From: Artocarpus heterophyllus
Taxonomy: Eukaryota > Streptophyta > Magnoliopsida > Rosales > Moraceae
Assembly: GCA_025403435.1 (NCBI GenBank)
Contig: CM046340.1
Location: forward strand, 26,601,710-26,665,709
Direction of reading: 5' to 3'
DNA: 64,000 nt
Shown piece after piece: positions 36,001-47,512 of this stretch (position 1 is the stretch's first letter; the number at the start of each line of letters is the position of its first letter). Under the pieces are notes generated by a model. That model was not told the DNA's origin, ran no database searches, and saw only the letters and a program-made list of their open reading frames with translations. The translations under genes were made by a program, and so were the position numbers.

Positions 36001-36503
36001 AAACATAGATTACATAGACCTTTCCTAAAAATCCTAAATATATATATGATGCCTATCAGATCTCACATCTTGTCGGAGATCTCCGAGGTGATTAGGCTTC
36101 TTAGTGGCGCTCGTCATGAGTTGCTGAATGATCTGGTTTCTAGAGGACAATGTCCATCATAATGGAGCTAAACATTTTTCGAGCTTCAAAACTTGGTGGA
36201 TGCCATGTTAGAATTCAATTTTTTTTTTTCAAAAATTGTAAAAAATGCAAGTTTTTTAAAATTAATTTTAGTAAATTGCAGCTTTTAAAAAAATTTATAG
36301 TAAAAGTCATGTTTGTGGTGTAAATAATTTATTTATTCTTTTGTTTACAATGTTAACAATTTTTATTTATACAATAAATGAATTTATAAGACATATAATT
36401 TATTTATCATTTTATTTACAATGTAAATATTTCTTATTTACATAGTCAATAAGCTATTTATATCATGAATCTGTTATTTACAATAATTATTTTTTAAACT
36501 TCA
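33061..36503. other. Intergenic, probably retroelement-derived; no gene recognised
   Basis: AT-rich throughout except 34380-34910, a GC-rich block with an unrecognised frame (34546-34896) and several sites of the CCGTTAGATC/CCGTCCG type often found in LTR U3 regions. A TATA-like TTTAAATAG follows at about 35040. 35335-35395 and 35490-35550 are diverged direct repeats (ATGCTTGG ... GAATGAC or GATGAC). A 14-bp perfect palindrome, TCGGAGATCTCCGA, lies at about 36075-36088. I read this as a decayed LTR plus flank, without proof. Confidence 0.35.
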
Positions 36504-36508
36504 TATCT
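36504..36508. repeat. Target-site duplication of element E, left copy
   Basis: TATCT, matched exactly by 45559-45563. Confidence 0.9.
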
Positions 36509-36781
36509 GGTAACGCCCCGAAATTTATTTAACGTTAATGTAATGTAAATGATGAATTAGTGTGCCATAATTAACGTTTTAACATTAATTAGATTATTTG
36601 GTTGGATTTTGAATTTTTGGTTGTTTTGTTAATTTGATGAATCCAAATGATTTCTTATTGTTTTAAAATGATGTTTTGAGTTTTAAAACACAACAATTTG
36701 TAAAATGTTAAAAATACTCCGTTTTACAAAACCGTAGGCGGTACATGGTTTTCGCACAGTAAAATCGCCCACCGATTTTCT

Positions 36782-36789
36782 CTATTTAA
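36782..36789 (+). promoter_or_regulatory. Probable TATA box of element E
   Basis: CTATTTAA lies about 275 bp into the LTR, just before a CT-rich tract typical of plant leaders. The same site in the 3' LTR reads CTATTTAT. Confidence 0.4.
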
Positions 36790-37366
36790 TTCCTTCCTCT
36801 CTCTCTCTCCTCTCATTCCTCCCGTGACACACTCTCTCTCTCTCTCTCACTCAATTTCTCTCTCGGCAGCACTTTCTCTCTACATCTCTCTCAAATTTTT
36901 GAAACCAAATTCGAGTCCAAGCTTCGGGTTAGCAAGGACGAGGCTCGGGGACGTGATTCGGCAACCGAGGACGCGGATTGAAGCTTCGATTCGAGGTTAG
37001 ATTTGAAATTTTTAAACTTTTTACAAAATTCTCAATTTGGTGCATTTTTGAAATTTAGGGTTGTTTAAGCTTAGAAAACCATGGATTTGAGTTAAATGAA
37101 CTTAGAACAACTAGAATCTAAGCTTAGATTGAAGAAAAATGGATTGAATTCAAGATTTTTCATTTTTCTCCTCATTTTCTCATTTTTGGATTTTTGAGGA
37201 TTTCGAGTTTAAATCTTGTTTAAATGAGTTCAAACATGTTCTAGTATGTTTTTCTATCAACTATGATTGTTTTTCATGCCTGGGATTTGAGAAAAACAGG
37301 TTAGAATCAAGATTTGGATTTTGGGGATCGAGAAACCCGTGGCTGGGATTTCTGGATTTTCCCAGT

Positions 37367-37512
37367 TCGACAGGCCGGAGTGATGATCGGCAGGCCGGTG
37401 TTCTTCCGACCGGCAGGCTGAACCTGGGGAAGTGTTCGGCCGACCGAACTTTGCTTCCAGCAGGCCGAACTGTGCAGTTCGGCAGGCCGAAGCAGGGAGT
37501 CCGGCAGGCCGA
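37367..37512. repeat. Seven-unit palindrome array in 5' LTR of E
   Basis: Units start at 37367, 37387, 37410, 37436, 37457, 37479 and 37501, with spacings of 20, 23, 26, 21, 22 and 22 bp. Units are AG-centred (TCGGCAGGCCGA type). A 47-bp stretch holding two units (about 37420-37466) is absent from the 3' LTR. Confidence 0.9.
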
Positions 37513-38661
37513 CCGAGGCATGGAAAATTTTGTGATTTTTCACCCGTTTTCACTGTTTTGAACCCTGATTTAAATCTCAACCTTATAGAATGATTTTAAA
37601 GGTACAAATGGCACACTAGGACATCATGAAATGGTTTAGTAACATAGAATGTCTCGAACTAGATATTGATCGACTTAGTTTGTATCTAGGATCGTTCGTG
37701 GTTCCGCGGAGCTAACGTATAGCGGACCGGGATTACGGTGTGGGGCACCGGCACGAGTATTGAGGTAGGACTCCTATCCTATTTCTTTGGTAGCCTGGTT
37801 TTGAAATGATTTGGCTTGAAAAGCATTTTTATCAAAATGTTTTCAACGGTTGTTTGAAAATGGATTTATCGGTTATATTTTAATATACCGTGATTTGAAA
37901 TGAACTTCATAATGAATGTAAATGACAACACTCGGTAATTGGGTTTTGAATGATAATGATGATAAACATAAAGGCATGATGCCATATCAGAGATCGGGTC
38001 GTGTAGCGATCGACCTTGGGGGCAGGTCCCGAAACCCAGCTGGGCTACTACGATGGTGATGTCATGATTTGCCAAGGTAAAAGAAAAATGGTGTTTTCGA
38101 TTGTACGAGTAGACTGTTCTGTGTCAGAACGGCTCCACTCAAATTATGTATTTATTTATTTATTTAAGTTTTCTTTTGAGTACTCCTAACAATGAACTGT
38201 TTCTTTAAATTCAATTATTTATAAAACATAGTCCTACTGAGCCTTTCGCTCACGTTTTATTGTTTTAAATTTCCCCCCCTTCTAGGTGGTTTCTCATTTA
38301 GGTTTGGAGAGGATTCTTCGGACCGAACTCAGGAGCATTAGGAGGATTGATTTATATTTTTTATTATTTAAATCAAGGCATGTAAGATTTAACTTTATTT
38401 GTATCTGGACTGTGATTGTATTTATGATATTGTCAGAATCATGTGTGTGCATAAGTTGCGGGTTGTGGAACCCATACTCGCGGTTCTTTATTAATTTTTA
38501 TTACTTGCTTAATATTTATACATCCTTTTATAAAAATGTGGTGGAAATCTTCTTATTTATCATTTAATTTGATTCTTAAACCATTGGTTTCAATTAAATT
38601 CTCTTTTAATTAATCTAAATATTCCGCCACGTCACCTCCCGTACTCTGGGGCGTGACAGAA

Positions 38662-38673
38662 TGGTGTCAGAGC
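38662..38673 (+). other. Primer binding site of element E
   Basis: TGGTGTCAGAGC, one mismatch from the initiator Met tRNA complement, lies three bases after the 5' LTR. Confidence 0.9.
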
Positions 38674-38762
38674 TCAAGGTTATAAACCTTGGGAATTGTG
38701 CACACATAGGTTTGACAATGAAATACCTCTGACAGTCCAATTCTGTTTTCAGAAGTGAGAGA

Positions 38763-40606
38763 ATGGCACCTAGACGTCGTTCGACAGCTGACGTCGAGTT
38801 CGGGAATGATGAAAGCATGATGAGGTCTATGTTTGCGGCTTTCCGATAGATGGCAGCCAGGGCTAGTCCGGGAGATTCCGATGTTGGTAGTCGGCATGCG
38901 TACTTTAAGGAATTTCGACGGGCGTCTATTTTGACTTTTGATGGCAATGGGGATCCGCAGTTAGTAGAGTACTGGTTGGATTCAATCTTGAAGCATTTAG
39001 ATACCCTTGGTGTGTCTGAGGAGTATCGTGTGGAGTTCGCGGTGTATAAGCTCGAGGGTGGCGCTAACACTTGGTGGAAGCAGACTAAGCGTCTGGAGCG
39101 CGGTGGTGATATCAGTTGGGACAGGTTCGAGGAGCTGTTCTATGATCGGTATTTTCCGCAGGGGTATAGAGATCAGAAGGCAGCTGAGTTTTATAGATTG
39201 CAGCAGGGTGATCTGTCAGTTCGGGAATATGAGGCAAAGTTTAATAAGTTGGCTAGGTTTGCTCCATCGACGGTGGCATCGGAGCGTGAAAAGTGTATTA
39301 AGTTTCAGGAAGGGCTCAAGGCTCCTATTCGGCGGCAGTTGGTTGCTCTACGGCTTAGGAGTTTCGGAGAGCTTGTGTCGTCGGCGATCTCCGTGGAGAA
39401 TGATTATGTGCAGTATTGTGAGGACCGAGCCAAGGCTTCAGGAGGACCGTAGAGGAGTGGCAGGAAGAGCACCAGTAGTCGTCCAGCTCCGAGGAAAGGC
39501 AAGCAAGGAGATGCGACCAGTGGTAGCAGCAGTTCGTCTGGCAGCGGGCGCAGCAATCCCTACAGCTTTCATTGTCATTTCTGTCAACAGCCCAGACACA
39601 TCAAGAGGAATTGCCCGATCAGGAGTGTTTGTCTTGGATCTCAGACCGGGGAGGATGCCAGTCATTCGTCTCAGCCTCAGCCTCAGACTCTACCTCCGCC
39701 TCCGTAGTACCCGCAGTTGCAGTATCCGCAGTTTTCTCCTCAGCAATTCTCATATCTGGCACGGGGGCAACAGCCGTAGTATTTTCAGCGCAGTGTTCCT
39801 CAGTATAGAGCGCCGAGTAGAGGTAGTGTGCAGTCGTCTCCATCTAAGCAGTATCGGCCGAGTAATCCGGGACCCAGCAATGTCGGTAGAGAAAAAGGGA
39901 AGGCGCCAGTGCAGGTTCATGCAATGGCATCTGGAGGGTCAGATTCTCAGACTGGTAACGCGGTTGTTGACGGTATGATCTTGGTTTCTAGATCTTTAGC
40001 TCATGTTTTGTTCGATACCGGTGCCTCTCATTCTCTCATTTCGAGTTCTTTTGTACATGCCTTGGGATTAGAGATAGAAGAGTTTAATGAACCCCTAGTT
40101 ATAACTTCTCCCTTGGGACAGGTGTGTGTAAATTGTATGTGTAAATCTTGTAAAATAAAGATTGGGGATGAGATTTTGAAAAGTGATTTGATTGTACTCC
40201 CCATGAGCTCCTATGATGTAATTCTAGGGATGGACTGGTTGTCCAGGTATAGTGCAGTCATGGACTGCCAGCTTAGAAAAGTGACCCTAGTGTCTGATAA
40301 AGGGACGGTGATCACTTACCAGGGTGGTGGTGATTGGTTAATGAGTGAGCGTCTCATGAAGTCGTGTCTAGGAGGGCGAAGGAATCTAGGTTGTTGTGCT
40401 TTTCTTGCCAACCTGGATTGCGAGCCCTATGTTTCGAGTAGCAGTGTAGCGATTCCTGTGGTTGATGAGTTCGAGGATGTCTTCCCCGACGAGTTGCCAG
40501 GATTACCACTGCATCGGGAGATTGAGTTTGGTATCGAGTTGTTTTCAGGGACATCACCGATTTCTATGGCACCTTATCGGATGGCGCCGGCAGAAATGAG
40601 GAATTG
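38763..40606 (+). pseudogene. Gag-protease of element E
   Basis: One frame runs from ATG 38763 (MAPRRRSTADVEFG) through the gag core (ILTFDGNGDPQLVEYWLDS; WWKQTKRLERGGDISWDRFEELFYDRYFP), a Ser/Gly/Arg linker, a zinc knuckle CHFCQQPRHIKRNC (about 39570-39615), a Pro/Gln-rich spacer, protease (VLFDTGASHSLISSSFV, about 40005-40055; DVILGMDWLSRY) and the start of RT ([18 protein letters not shown]). It is interrupted by TAG at 38847, 39450, 39705 and 39777, each where Gln (CAG) would fit. The frame is lost by a one-base deletion near 40597, where one G of AGGGAA appears missing, just before the RT segment that starts at 40604. Confidence 0.92.
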
Positions 40607-43354
40607 AGGAAGCAACTTCAGGAGCTTGCTGATAAAGGATATATTCGAAACAGCACATCTCCGTGGGGAGCACCAGTTTTGTTCGCTAAGAAGCACGATG
40701 GGACTCTTAGGTTATGTGTGGATTATCGGCAGCTGAATCGTGTTACGGTGAAGAACAAGTATCCCTTGCCTAGGATTGATGAGCTATTTGATCAGTTGGG
40801 AGGGTCGCGGTACTTCTCGAAGATTGATTTGCGTTCAGGTTATCATCAGCTCAGGATCAAGGAAGAGGATATTCCCAAGACAGCTTTTAGGACTCGGTAT
40901 GGGCACTTTGAGTTTCTGGTCATGTCTTTTGGGTTGACGAATGCTCCGGCAGCTTTTATGGATTTGATGAACAGGATATTTAGGCCGTATCTGGATCAGT
41001 TCATGATCGTGTTCATCGATGACATTCTTGTGTATTCTAGGACTTGGGAGGAGCATGAGCAGCATCTTCGGATCGTGCTTCAGACTCTACGGGAGCACCA
41101 GTTGTATGCTAAGAGGGAAAAGTGTGAGTTCTGGTTGACTGAGGTCAAGTTTCTGGGTCATGTTATCTCGGAGCATGGTATTTCAGTGGATCCGTCCAAG
41201 ATTGAGGCTATATTGGAATGGGAACGACCAAGGAATGTAGCGGAGATTCGTAGCTTCTTAGGTCTTGCTGGATATTACAGGAAATTTGTAAAGGATTTTT
41301 CGAAGCTTGCAGCTCCGTTGACGAGATTGATCAAGAAAAATGTCAGGTTTGAGTGGAATGAAGATTGTGAGCTTGCTTTTCAGGAATTGAAGAATCGGTT
41401 GACTTTCGCTCCAGTATTAGTTATTCCTAGCAGTGACGAGCCATATGAGGTTTATGCGGATGCTTCAGGGCACGGACTTGGATGCGTGTTGATGCAGCAT
41501 GGGCGTGTGGTTGCGTACTGATCGAGAAAGCTATGACCTCACGAGCGGAATTATCCTACTCATGATTTAGAGCTCGCGGCGGTGATTTACGCGCTGAAGA
41601 TTTGGAGGTGTTACTTGTATGGAGCATCGTTTTAGGTCTTCTCCGATCACAAGAGTTTGAGGTATCTGTTCACTCAGAGGGATCTTAACTTGAGGCAGCG
41701 TAGATGGGTAGAGTACATGGAGGATTATGATTTCGCGTTGCAGTATCATCCAGGAAAAGCTAATGTGGTCGCGGACGCGCTTAGCAGGAAATCTTCAGGG
41801 ATTCTCGCTTGTTTGATTTTTGAGGACTGGAGCAGGGATGCGACAGTGAGTGAGTATCGGCTAACGTATCATGAAGACTGTGATCGTGTTTCGGTGTATC
41901 ACGTGGAAGCGACTCCAACTCTTGTTCGGATGGTGAAGCAAAATCAGTGGCAGGATCGGCATTTGCAGGGGATTTGGTCACGGATTTAGAACGGGGAGTA
42001 GTTCGAGGAATGGAGCGTGCATGCAGATGGATCGTTGTACTTCCGGGAGCGTCTTGCAGTTCCAGTTATCGCCGAGGTGACGAAAGCCGTTCTAGACGAA
42101 GCCCATAGGTCTCAGTTCGCTATTCATTCGGGGAGCACCAAGATGTATCGTGATTTGAAGAGGCAGTATTGGTGGAGAGGCATGAAGAAAGATGTTCGAG
42201 AGTACATGGCCAAGTGTTCGACGTGTCTTCAGGTGAAAGCCGAGCATCAGAAGCTTGCAGGTCAGCTTCAGCCGCTTCCTATTCCAGGGTGGAAATGGGA
42301 GCATGTGACGATGGATTTTCTCACAGGTTTGCCGAGGATGGAGCAGCGGCACGATGCAGTTTGGGTTATGGTCGACAGGTTGATGAAATCGGCGCATTTT
42401 ATTCCGTTTAGGTCGACGTGTTCTAGGAAGGTTCTCGGGGAGTTGTATATGTAGAACATTGTGAGGTTGCATGGAGTTCCTTTGTCCATCACCTCTGATC
42501 GAGACACCAGGTTTAATGCTAAGTACTGGAGGAGTTTTCAGGAGGCTTTGGGTACGGATTTGAACTTCAGTACGACATTTCATCCTCAGACTGATGGGCA
42601 GTCTGAGCGGGTTATTCAGGTTCTCGAGGATATATTGCGTGCTTATGCGTTGGACTTCGGCGGGAATTGGAAGCAATGTTTGCATTTGGCGGAGTTCACA
42701 TACAACAACAGTTATCAGGCGAGTATTGGCATGGCACCGTTTGAGGCATTGTATGGGCGACCGTGTCGGTCACCTGTGTGTTGGGCCGAGCCGGAAGATA
42801 GAGTTATTCTTGGGCCGGAAGAGATTCGTGATAGCAACGAGAAAGTCGCGGTGATTCGTGATCGGTTGAGAGCAGCTCAGAGTCGGCAGAAGAGCTACGC
42901 AGATAGAAGACGTAGACCCTTAGAGTTCGCGGTTGGGGATTTCGTTCTCTTGAAGGTATCGCCTCGTAAGGGAACTATGCGGTTCGGGGTGAGTGGGAAG
43001 CTCGCGCCGAGGTATATTGGGCCGTTCGAGATCACTCAGCGTGTTAGTGTGGTCGCTTATCGGCTTGAACTTTCGCCCGAACTTTTTCATGTTCACGATG
43101 TGTTTCATGTGTCGATGCTTAGGAAGTGTCCACCTGAGCAAGGCAAGATAGTTTTGTTTCGCGATGTGCAGGTTCAGGAAGATACGACGTACGAAGAAGT
43201 GCCGATTCAGATCATCGACCGGAAAGTGATTAGCTTGCGTCGTCGTGAGATACCGTTGGTAAAGGTCGTGTGGCAGCATCATGGGGTTGATGAAGCCACT
43301 TGGGAACTAGAATCGAGTATGCGGGAATTGTATCCGCATTTGTTTTGTTTTTGA
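40604..43354 (+). pseudogene. RT, RNase H and integrase of element E
   Basis: RT has [33 protein letters not shown] and the catalytic [10 protein letters not shown] (about 41013-41040). RNase H follows ([41 protein letters not shown]). Integrase has an HHCC domain (H...CSTC), the core MDFLTGLP...DRLMKSAHF, SDRDTRF and TDGQSERV, and the tail EIPLVKVVWQHHGVDEATWELE resembling a chromodomain-like tail. Translation ends at 43352-43354. Stops at 41519 (TGA), 41534 (TGA), 41633, 41987, 41999 and 42452 (all TAG) break it. In-frame sequence continues between stops, so decay is by point change. Confidence 0.93.
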
Positions 43355-43390
43355 GATGAGTTGTAAATTTCGAGGGTGAAATTTCTTTTA

Positions 43391-43402
43391 GGGGTGGAGA
43401 GT
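43391..43402 (+). other. Polypurine tract of element E
   Basis: GGGGTGGAGAGT directly precedes the 3' LTR start TGTAACGCC at 43403. Confidence 0.75.
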
Positions 43403-45036
43403 TGTAACGCCCTGAAATTTATTTAACGTTAATGTAATGTAAATGATGAATTAGTGTGCCATAATTAACGTTTTAACATTAATTAGATTATTTGGTTGGA
43501 TTTTGAATTTTTGGTTGTTTTGTTAATTTGATGAATCCAAATGATTTCTTATTGTTTTAAAATGATGTTTTGAGTTTTAAAACACAACAATTTGTAAAAT
43601 GTTAAAAATACTCCATTTTGCAAAACCGTGGGCGGTACATGGTTTTCGCACAGTAAAACCGCCCACCGATTTTCTCTATTTATTTCCTTCCTCTCTCTCT
43701 CTCCTCTCATTCCTCCCGTGACACACTCTCTCTCTCTCTCTCACTCAATTTCTCTCTCGGCAGCACTTTCTCTCTACATCTCTCTCAAATTTTTGAAACC
43801 AAATTCGAGTCCAAGCTTCGGGTTAGCAAGGAGGAGGCTCGGGGACGTGATTCGGCAACCGAGGACGCGGATTGAAGCTTCGATTCGAGGTTAGATTCGA
43901 AATTTCTAAACTTTTTACAAAATTTTCAATTTGGTGCATTTTTAAAATTTAGGGTTGTTTAAGCTTAGAAAACCGTGGATTTGAGTTAAATGAACTTAGA
44001 ACAACTAGAATCTAAGCTTAGATTGAAGAAAAACGGATTGAATTCAAGATTTTTCATTTTTCTCCTCATTTTCTCATTTTTGGATTTTTGAGGATTTCGA
44101 GTTTAAATCTTGTTTAAATGAGTTCAAACATGTTCTAGTATGTTTTTCTATCAACTATGATTGTTTTTCATGCCTGGGATTTGAGAAAAACAGGTTAGAA
44201 TCAAGATTTGGATTTTGGGGATCGAGAAACCCGTGGCTGGGATTTCTGGATTCTCCCAGTTCGGCAAGCCGAACTGTGTGTTCGGCAGGCCGAACTGTGT
44301 GTTCGGTAGGCCGGAGTGATGATCGGCACGCCGGTGTTCTTCCGACCGGCAGGCCGAACTGTGCAGTTCGGCAGGCCGAAGCAAGGAGCCCGGCAGGCCG
44401 ACCGAGGCATGAAAAATTTTGTGATTTTTCACCCGTTTTCACTGTTTTGAACCCTGATTTAAATCCCAACCTTATAGAATGATTTTAAAGGTACAAATGG
44501 CACACTAGTACATCATGAAATGGTTTAGTAACATAGAATGTCTCGAACTAGATATTGATCGACTTAGTTTGTATCTAGGATCGTTCGTGGTTCCGCGGAG
44601 CTAACGTATAGCGGACCGGGATTACGGTGTGGGGCACCGGCACGAGTATTGAGGTAGAACTCCTATCCTATTTCTTTAGTAGCCTGGTTTTGAAATGATT
44701 TGGCCTGAAAAGGATTTCTATCAAAATGTTTTCAACGGTTGTTTGAAAATGGATTTATCGGTTATATTTTAATATACCGTGATTTGAAATGAACTTCAGA
44801 ATGAATGTAAATGACAACACTCGGTAATTGGGTTTTGAATGATAATGATGATAAACATAAAGGCATGATGCCATATCAGAGATCGGGTCGTGTAGCGATC
44901 GACCTTGGGGGCAGGTCCCGAAACCCAGTTGGGCCACTACGGTGGTGATGTCATGGTTTGCCTAGGTAAAAGAAAAATGGTGTTTCGATTATACGAGTAG
45001 ACTGTTCTGTGTCAGAACGGCTCCACTCAAATTATG

Positions 45037-45067
<31 letters not shown>

Positions 45068-45558
45068 GTTTTCTTTTGAGTACTCCTAACAATGAACTGT
45101 TTCTTTAAATTCAATTATTTATAAAACATAGTCCTACTGAGCCTTTCGCTCACGTTTTATTGTTTTAAATTTCCCCCCCTTCTAGGTGGTTTCCCATTTA
45201 GGTTTGGAGAGGATTCTTAGGACCGAACTCAGGAGCATTAGGAGGATTGATTTATATTTTGTATTATTTAAATCAAGGCATGTAAGATTTAACTTTATTT
45301 GTATCTGGACTGTGATTGTATTTATGATATTATCAGAACCATGTGTGTGCATAAGTTGTGGGTTGTGGAACCCATACTCACGGTTCTTTATTAATTTTTA
45401 TTACTTGCTTAATATTTATACATCCTTTTATAAAAATGTGGTGGAAATCTTCTTATTTCTCATTTAATTTGATTCTTAAACCATTGGTTTCAATTAAATT
45501 CTCTTTTAATTAATCTAAATATTCCACCACGTCACTTCCCGTACTCCGGGGCGTGACA
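43403..45558 (+). mobile_element. 3' LTR of element E
   Basis: 2,156 bp, TGTAACGCC to GGGGCGTGACA. The differences from the 5' LTR that I saw are mainly C/T or G/A changes, plus three length changes: 42 bp (two palindrome units) present only here, 47 bp present only in the 5' LTR, and 12 extra bp in the TATT microsatellite at about 45039-45066. Confidence 0.93.
44261..44401. repeat. Seven-unit palindrome array in 3' LTR of E
   Basis: Units start at 44261, 44282, 44303, 44323, 44346, 44368 and 44390 (spacings 21, 21, 20, 23, 22 and 22 bp). The first two are an exact-length 21-bp duplication (unit plus ACTGTGTGT spacer) not found in the 5' LTR. Confidence 0.9.
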
Positions 45559-45563
45559 TATCT
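45559..45563. repeat. Target-site duplication of element E, right copy
   Basis: TATCT, identical to 36504-36508. Confidence 0.9.
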
Positions 45564-46212
45564 ACTTCCAAAAATTTCAAAAACCTGATATGTTTCTAAT
45601 TCTTCTTTGTTTTCATAATGCTAGAATTCATTTACCATAATGTCCGAATTCCTTCATTCGTGTCGATTGCTCGAGAGTTAACAACACAAACATTGCAATG
45701 CACTTAAAGTTTTCCCTTTCCGCTTGAAAGTAATCTCCTTGAAGAATTTTAGCCATGCGTTGAACGTTGATAGTTTGATTGTCACGATGGTACCCTCGAA
45801 AAAAAATCAATAAAGAATGACGGGTTGGATGTGCAACCAACCCCCAACGGCGCGCCTCATCCAAAGCTTGGTGCCACCAGACCAACCGGCCTTAAGGGTA
45901 CATTTTTGCACAAAACATCACGAGTCAAATATTACGTGATAGTCGCAAGTAATATATACAATTCGTATTCTTACCATATTTTTCTTTTTCAAATGAAAGC
46001 TAAAAACAAAGACAACCACGAGCCAATTTTACAAATGATTTAGTATAATTAAACATAAGCCACGTATATAGGATCTAGGATCTTTTTCAAAGCGAAAAGA
46101 GGGTTGGCAAAAAAAAAAAAAAAAGGAAATCTGTATGTAGAGAGTAGATCTCAAACTTATGCGCGTAGTATGTATTTTTTCTTTTCTATCCCCACAAGAT
46201 GAGATCTATGTC
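45564..46212. other. Region between element E and the Ca2+-ATPase stop codon
   Basis: A minus-strand frame at 45628-45885 (MVWWHQALDEARRWGLVAHP...) is open for 85 codons and of ordinary composition, but I do not recognise it; it may be a gene or transposon fragment. 46080-46212 is probably the 3' untranslated region of the ATPase reading leftwards. Confidence 0.35.
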
Positions 46213-47512
46213 CTACGAGTAGTACTCGCTAAAAGGGGTCTTGGGAACTGGAATGAGTTTTCCAATTATAGCAAGAGGCCAGCTGCAATAAGGCAAAGGC
46301 AGTTAAATTTAGAAGGATGCGATTCTAAAATAATTCTCGTCCACTTCTAAACCTGACTCGACTGTTGAGCTCATAACCTTAAATAGAAAAGTGTTCGACA
46401 TTCCTTTTATTATTTTGCTGACAAAAAAAAAACAAAAAAAGGAAATGTTGGAGCCATTCCCCCTCCTATATCTCCCTCAATTTGGAAATTCTGGGGCTCG
46501 TTAATGAAACAGAAAGTATATAATGCAAGTCTACTCAAATGATGGACCGCATTTTTACTAGCAGACCATGCCCAATGACACACAACACATTAACTGGGCA
46601 GGGGTCCTAAAGTGGGGTTTGTGGAGTATCAAACTCTAGACGCATCTTTGGAGGAGAAATAAATGTACTCTCATCAAATGCAAGACATCAGATAAGACTG
46701 ATTTATAAACCTCCTATCCAAAACTGCAGGACATAAAAACGCAAGAGTAACAGAGAGAGAATAATCAAATTGAACGCTAGGACTCATTATGTTAGACAAA
46801 ACTGAGGTTGACATTTGAATGGAAACAAATAAGAAGTGGCAATAAGTTATAACCTACCTGACAATCGCGATTCCAGCACATGCAAGCCAGTATGCCCAAT
46901 TAAGTCTCACAGTTGAAGTAAACTTTCCAAGGAATTCAACGATGACTATCTGCAAATAATAGAGACATCTATTGATACCAAATCCCTATAATACAAGCTA
47001 AAGAGTCCACGAAGATCACCCATTTTTGCCTCACTTGTAGAACAAAAGTAATCCCAATGATTCCCATGAAGAGGTGATTTTTAGTCACTCCACTAAAGAC
47101 ATTTATCTCATCAGGCTTTCGAGCATTAAACTCATTGAATATCTGCAGTTTGGACAAAAAATTTTGAGAGAATATATTTGTCAGATATTATACAAATTGC
47201 ACTGAGAGCATTGTAAATAGCATCAAGTTTACTTCTATTGGTTTTATACTTACTTGGCAGAGAACAAATGCATTGAATATTACGGTATTCTTAACATCAA
47301 CCGCATGCTCTCTGGTGTAATTATTCAGACAAAGAATGCTATTGCCTGAAAAGTTGAGGACCAAAAGAACGGCAACTTGATACAAAGCCTGTATCAAGTA
47401 AATTTTTGTTACTTCAATTCTTAAAAGATCCAAAAATATTTCAAAAATACACAGAAAATTGATACCTGTATCATTAAGTTCCTCCACATAATGTTCGTTA
47501 TAAGAAATTTCC
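46213..47512 (-). pseudogene. ACA: Last five exons of an autoinhibited Ca2+-ATPase (5' part absent)
   Basis: P-type Ca2+ pumps of the ACA family export Ca2+ from the cytosol; the ACA8/9/10 branch acts at the plasma membrane. Minus-strand exons, all with GT-AG introns, are 47512-47466, 47388-47254, 47142-47035, 46949-46858 and 46282-46213. Joined, they encode about 149 residues with no stop before TAG at 46213-46215. Diagnostic blocks are ITNIMWRNLMIQALYQVAVL, FNEFNARKPDEINVFSGVTK, NHLFMGIIGIT, EFLGKFTSTVRLNW and WPLAIIGKLIPVPK, covering the last transmembrane segments (about M7-M10). No upstream exon was found in 47513-48714, and beyond that lie copia F and TNL sequence, so the pump's catalytic domains are missing. 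The 3' part itself looks undamaged. Confidence 0.85.

Larger units (their letters stand above)
36509..38658 (+). mobile_element. 5' LTR of element E
   Basis: 2,150 bp; starts GGTAACGCC (terminal T mutated to G; the 3' LTR has TGTAACGCC) and ends GGGGCGTGACA. TATA-like CTATTTAA at about 36782 is followed by CT-rich leader sequence (36797-36890), then about 470 bp later the seven-unit palindrome array, a TATT microsatellite at about 38149-38166 and a pyrimidine-rich CCCCCCTTCTAG at 38272-38285. Confidence 0.92.
36509..45558 (+). mobile_element. Complete chromovirus-type Ty3 element E
   Basis: A 9.05-kb element with both LTRs, PBS, gag, protease, RT, RNase H, integrase and polypurine tract in normal order, between perfect TATCT duplications. 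Outside the palindrome arrays and one TATT microsatellite the LTRs differ at roughly 1-2% of positions by eye, so insertion was recent. The coding region nevertheless carries about ten stops and one frameshift, so this copy cannot make its proteins. The assignment to a Tekay/Del-like lineage rests on the gag knuckle and the chromodomain-like integrase tail. Confidence 0.93.

Noticed and set aside
36075..36088. 14-bp perfect palindrome TCGGAGATCTCCGA as an array unit
   Set aside because: It stands alone and its core differs from the TCGGC/GCCGA units; one such palindrome can arise by chance.
37257..37580. Overlapping open frames through the palindrome arrays (also 439-687, 14152-14334, 44151-44469)
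   Set aside because: The frames exist on both strands because the GC-rich repeat lacks stops; their repeated SACR/RPAE-like words are the palindrome read in frame, with no start context or conservation.
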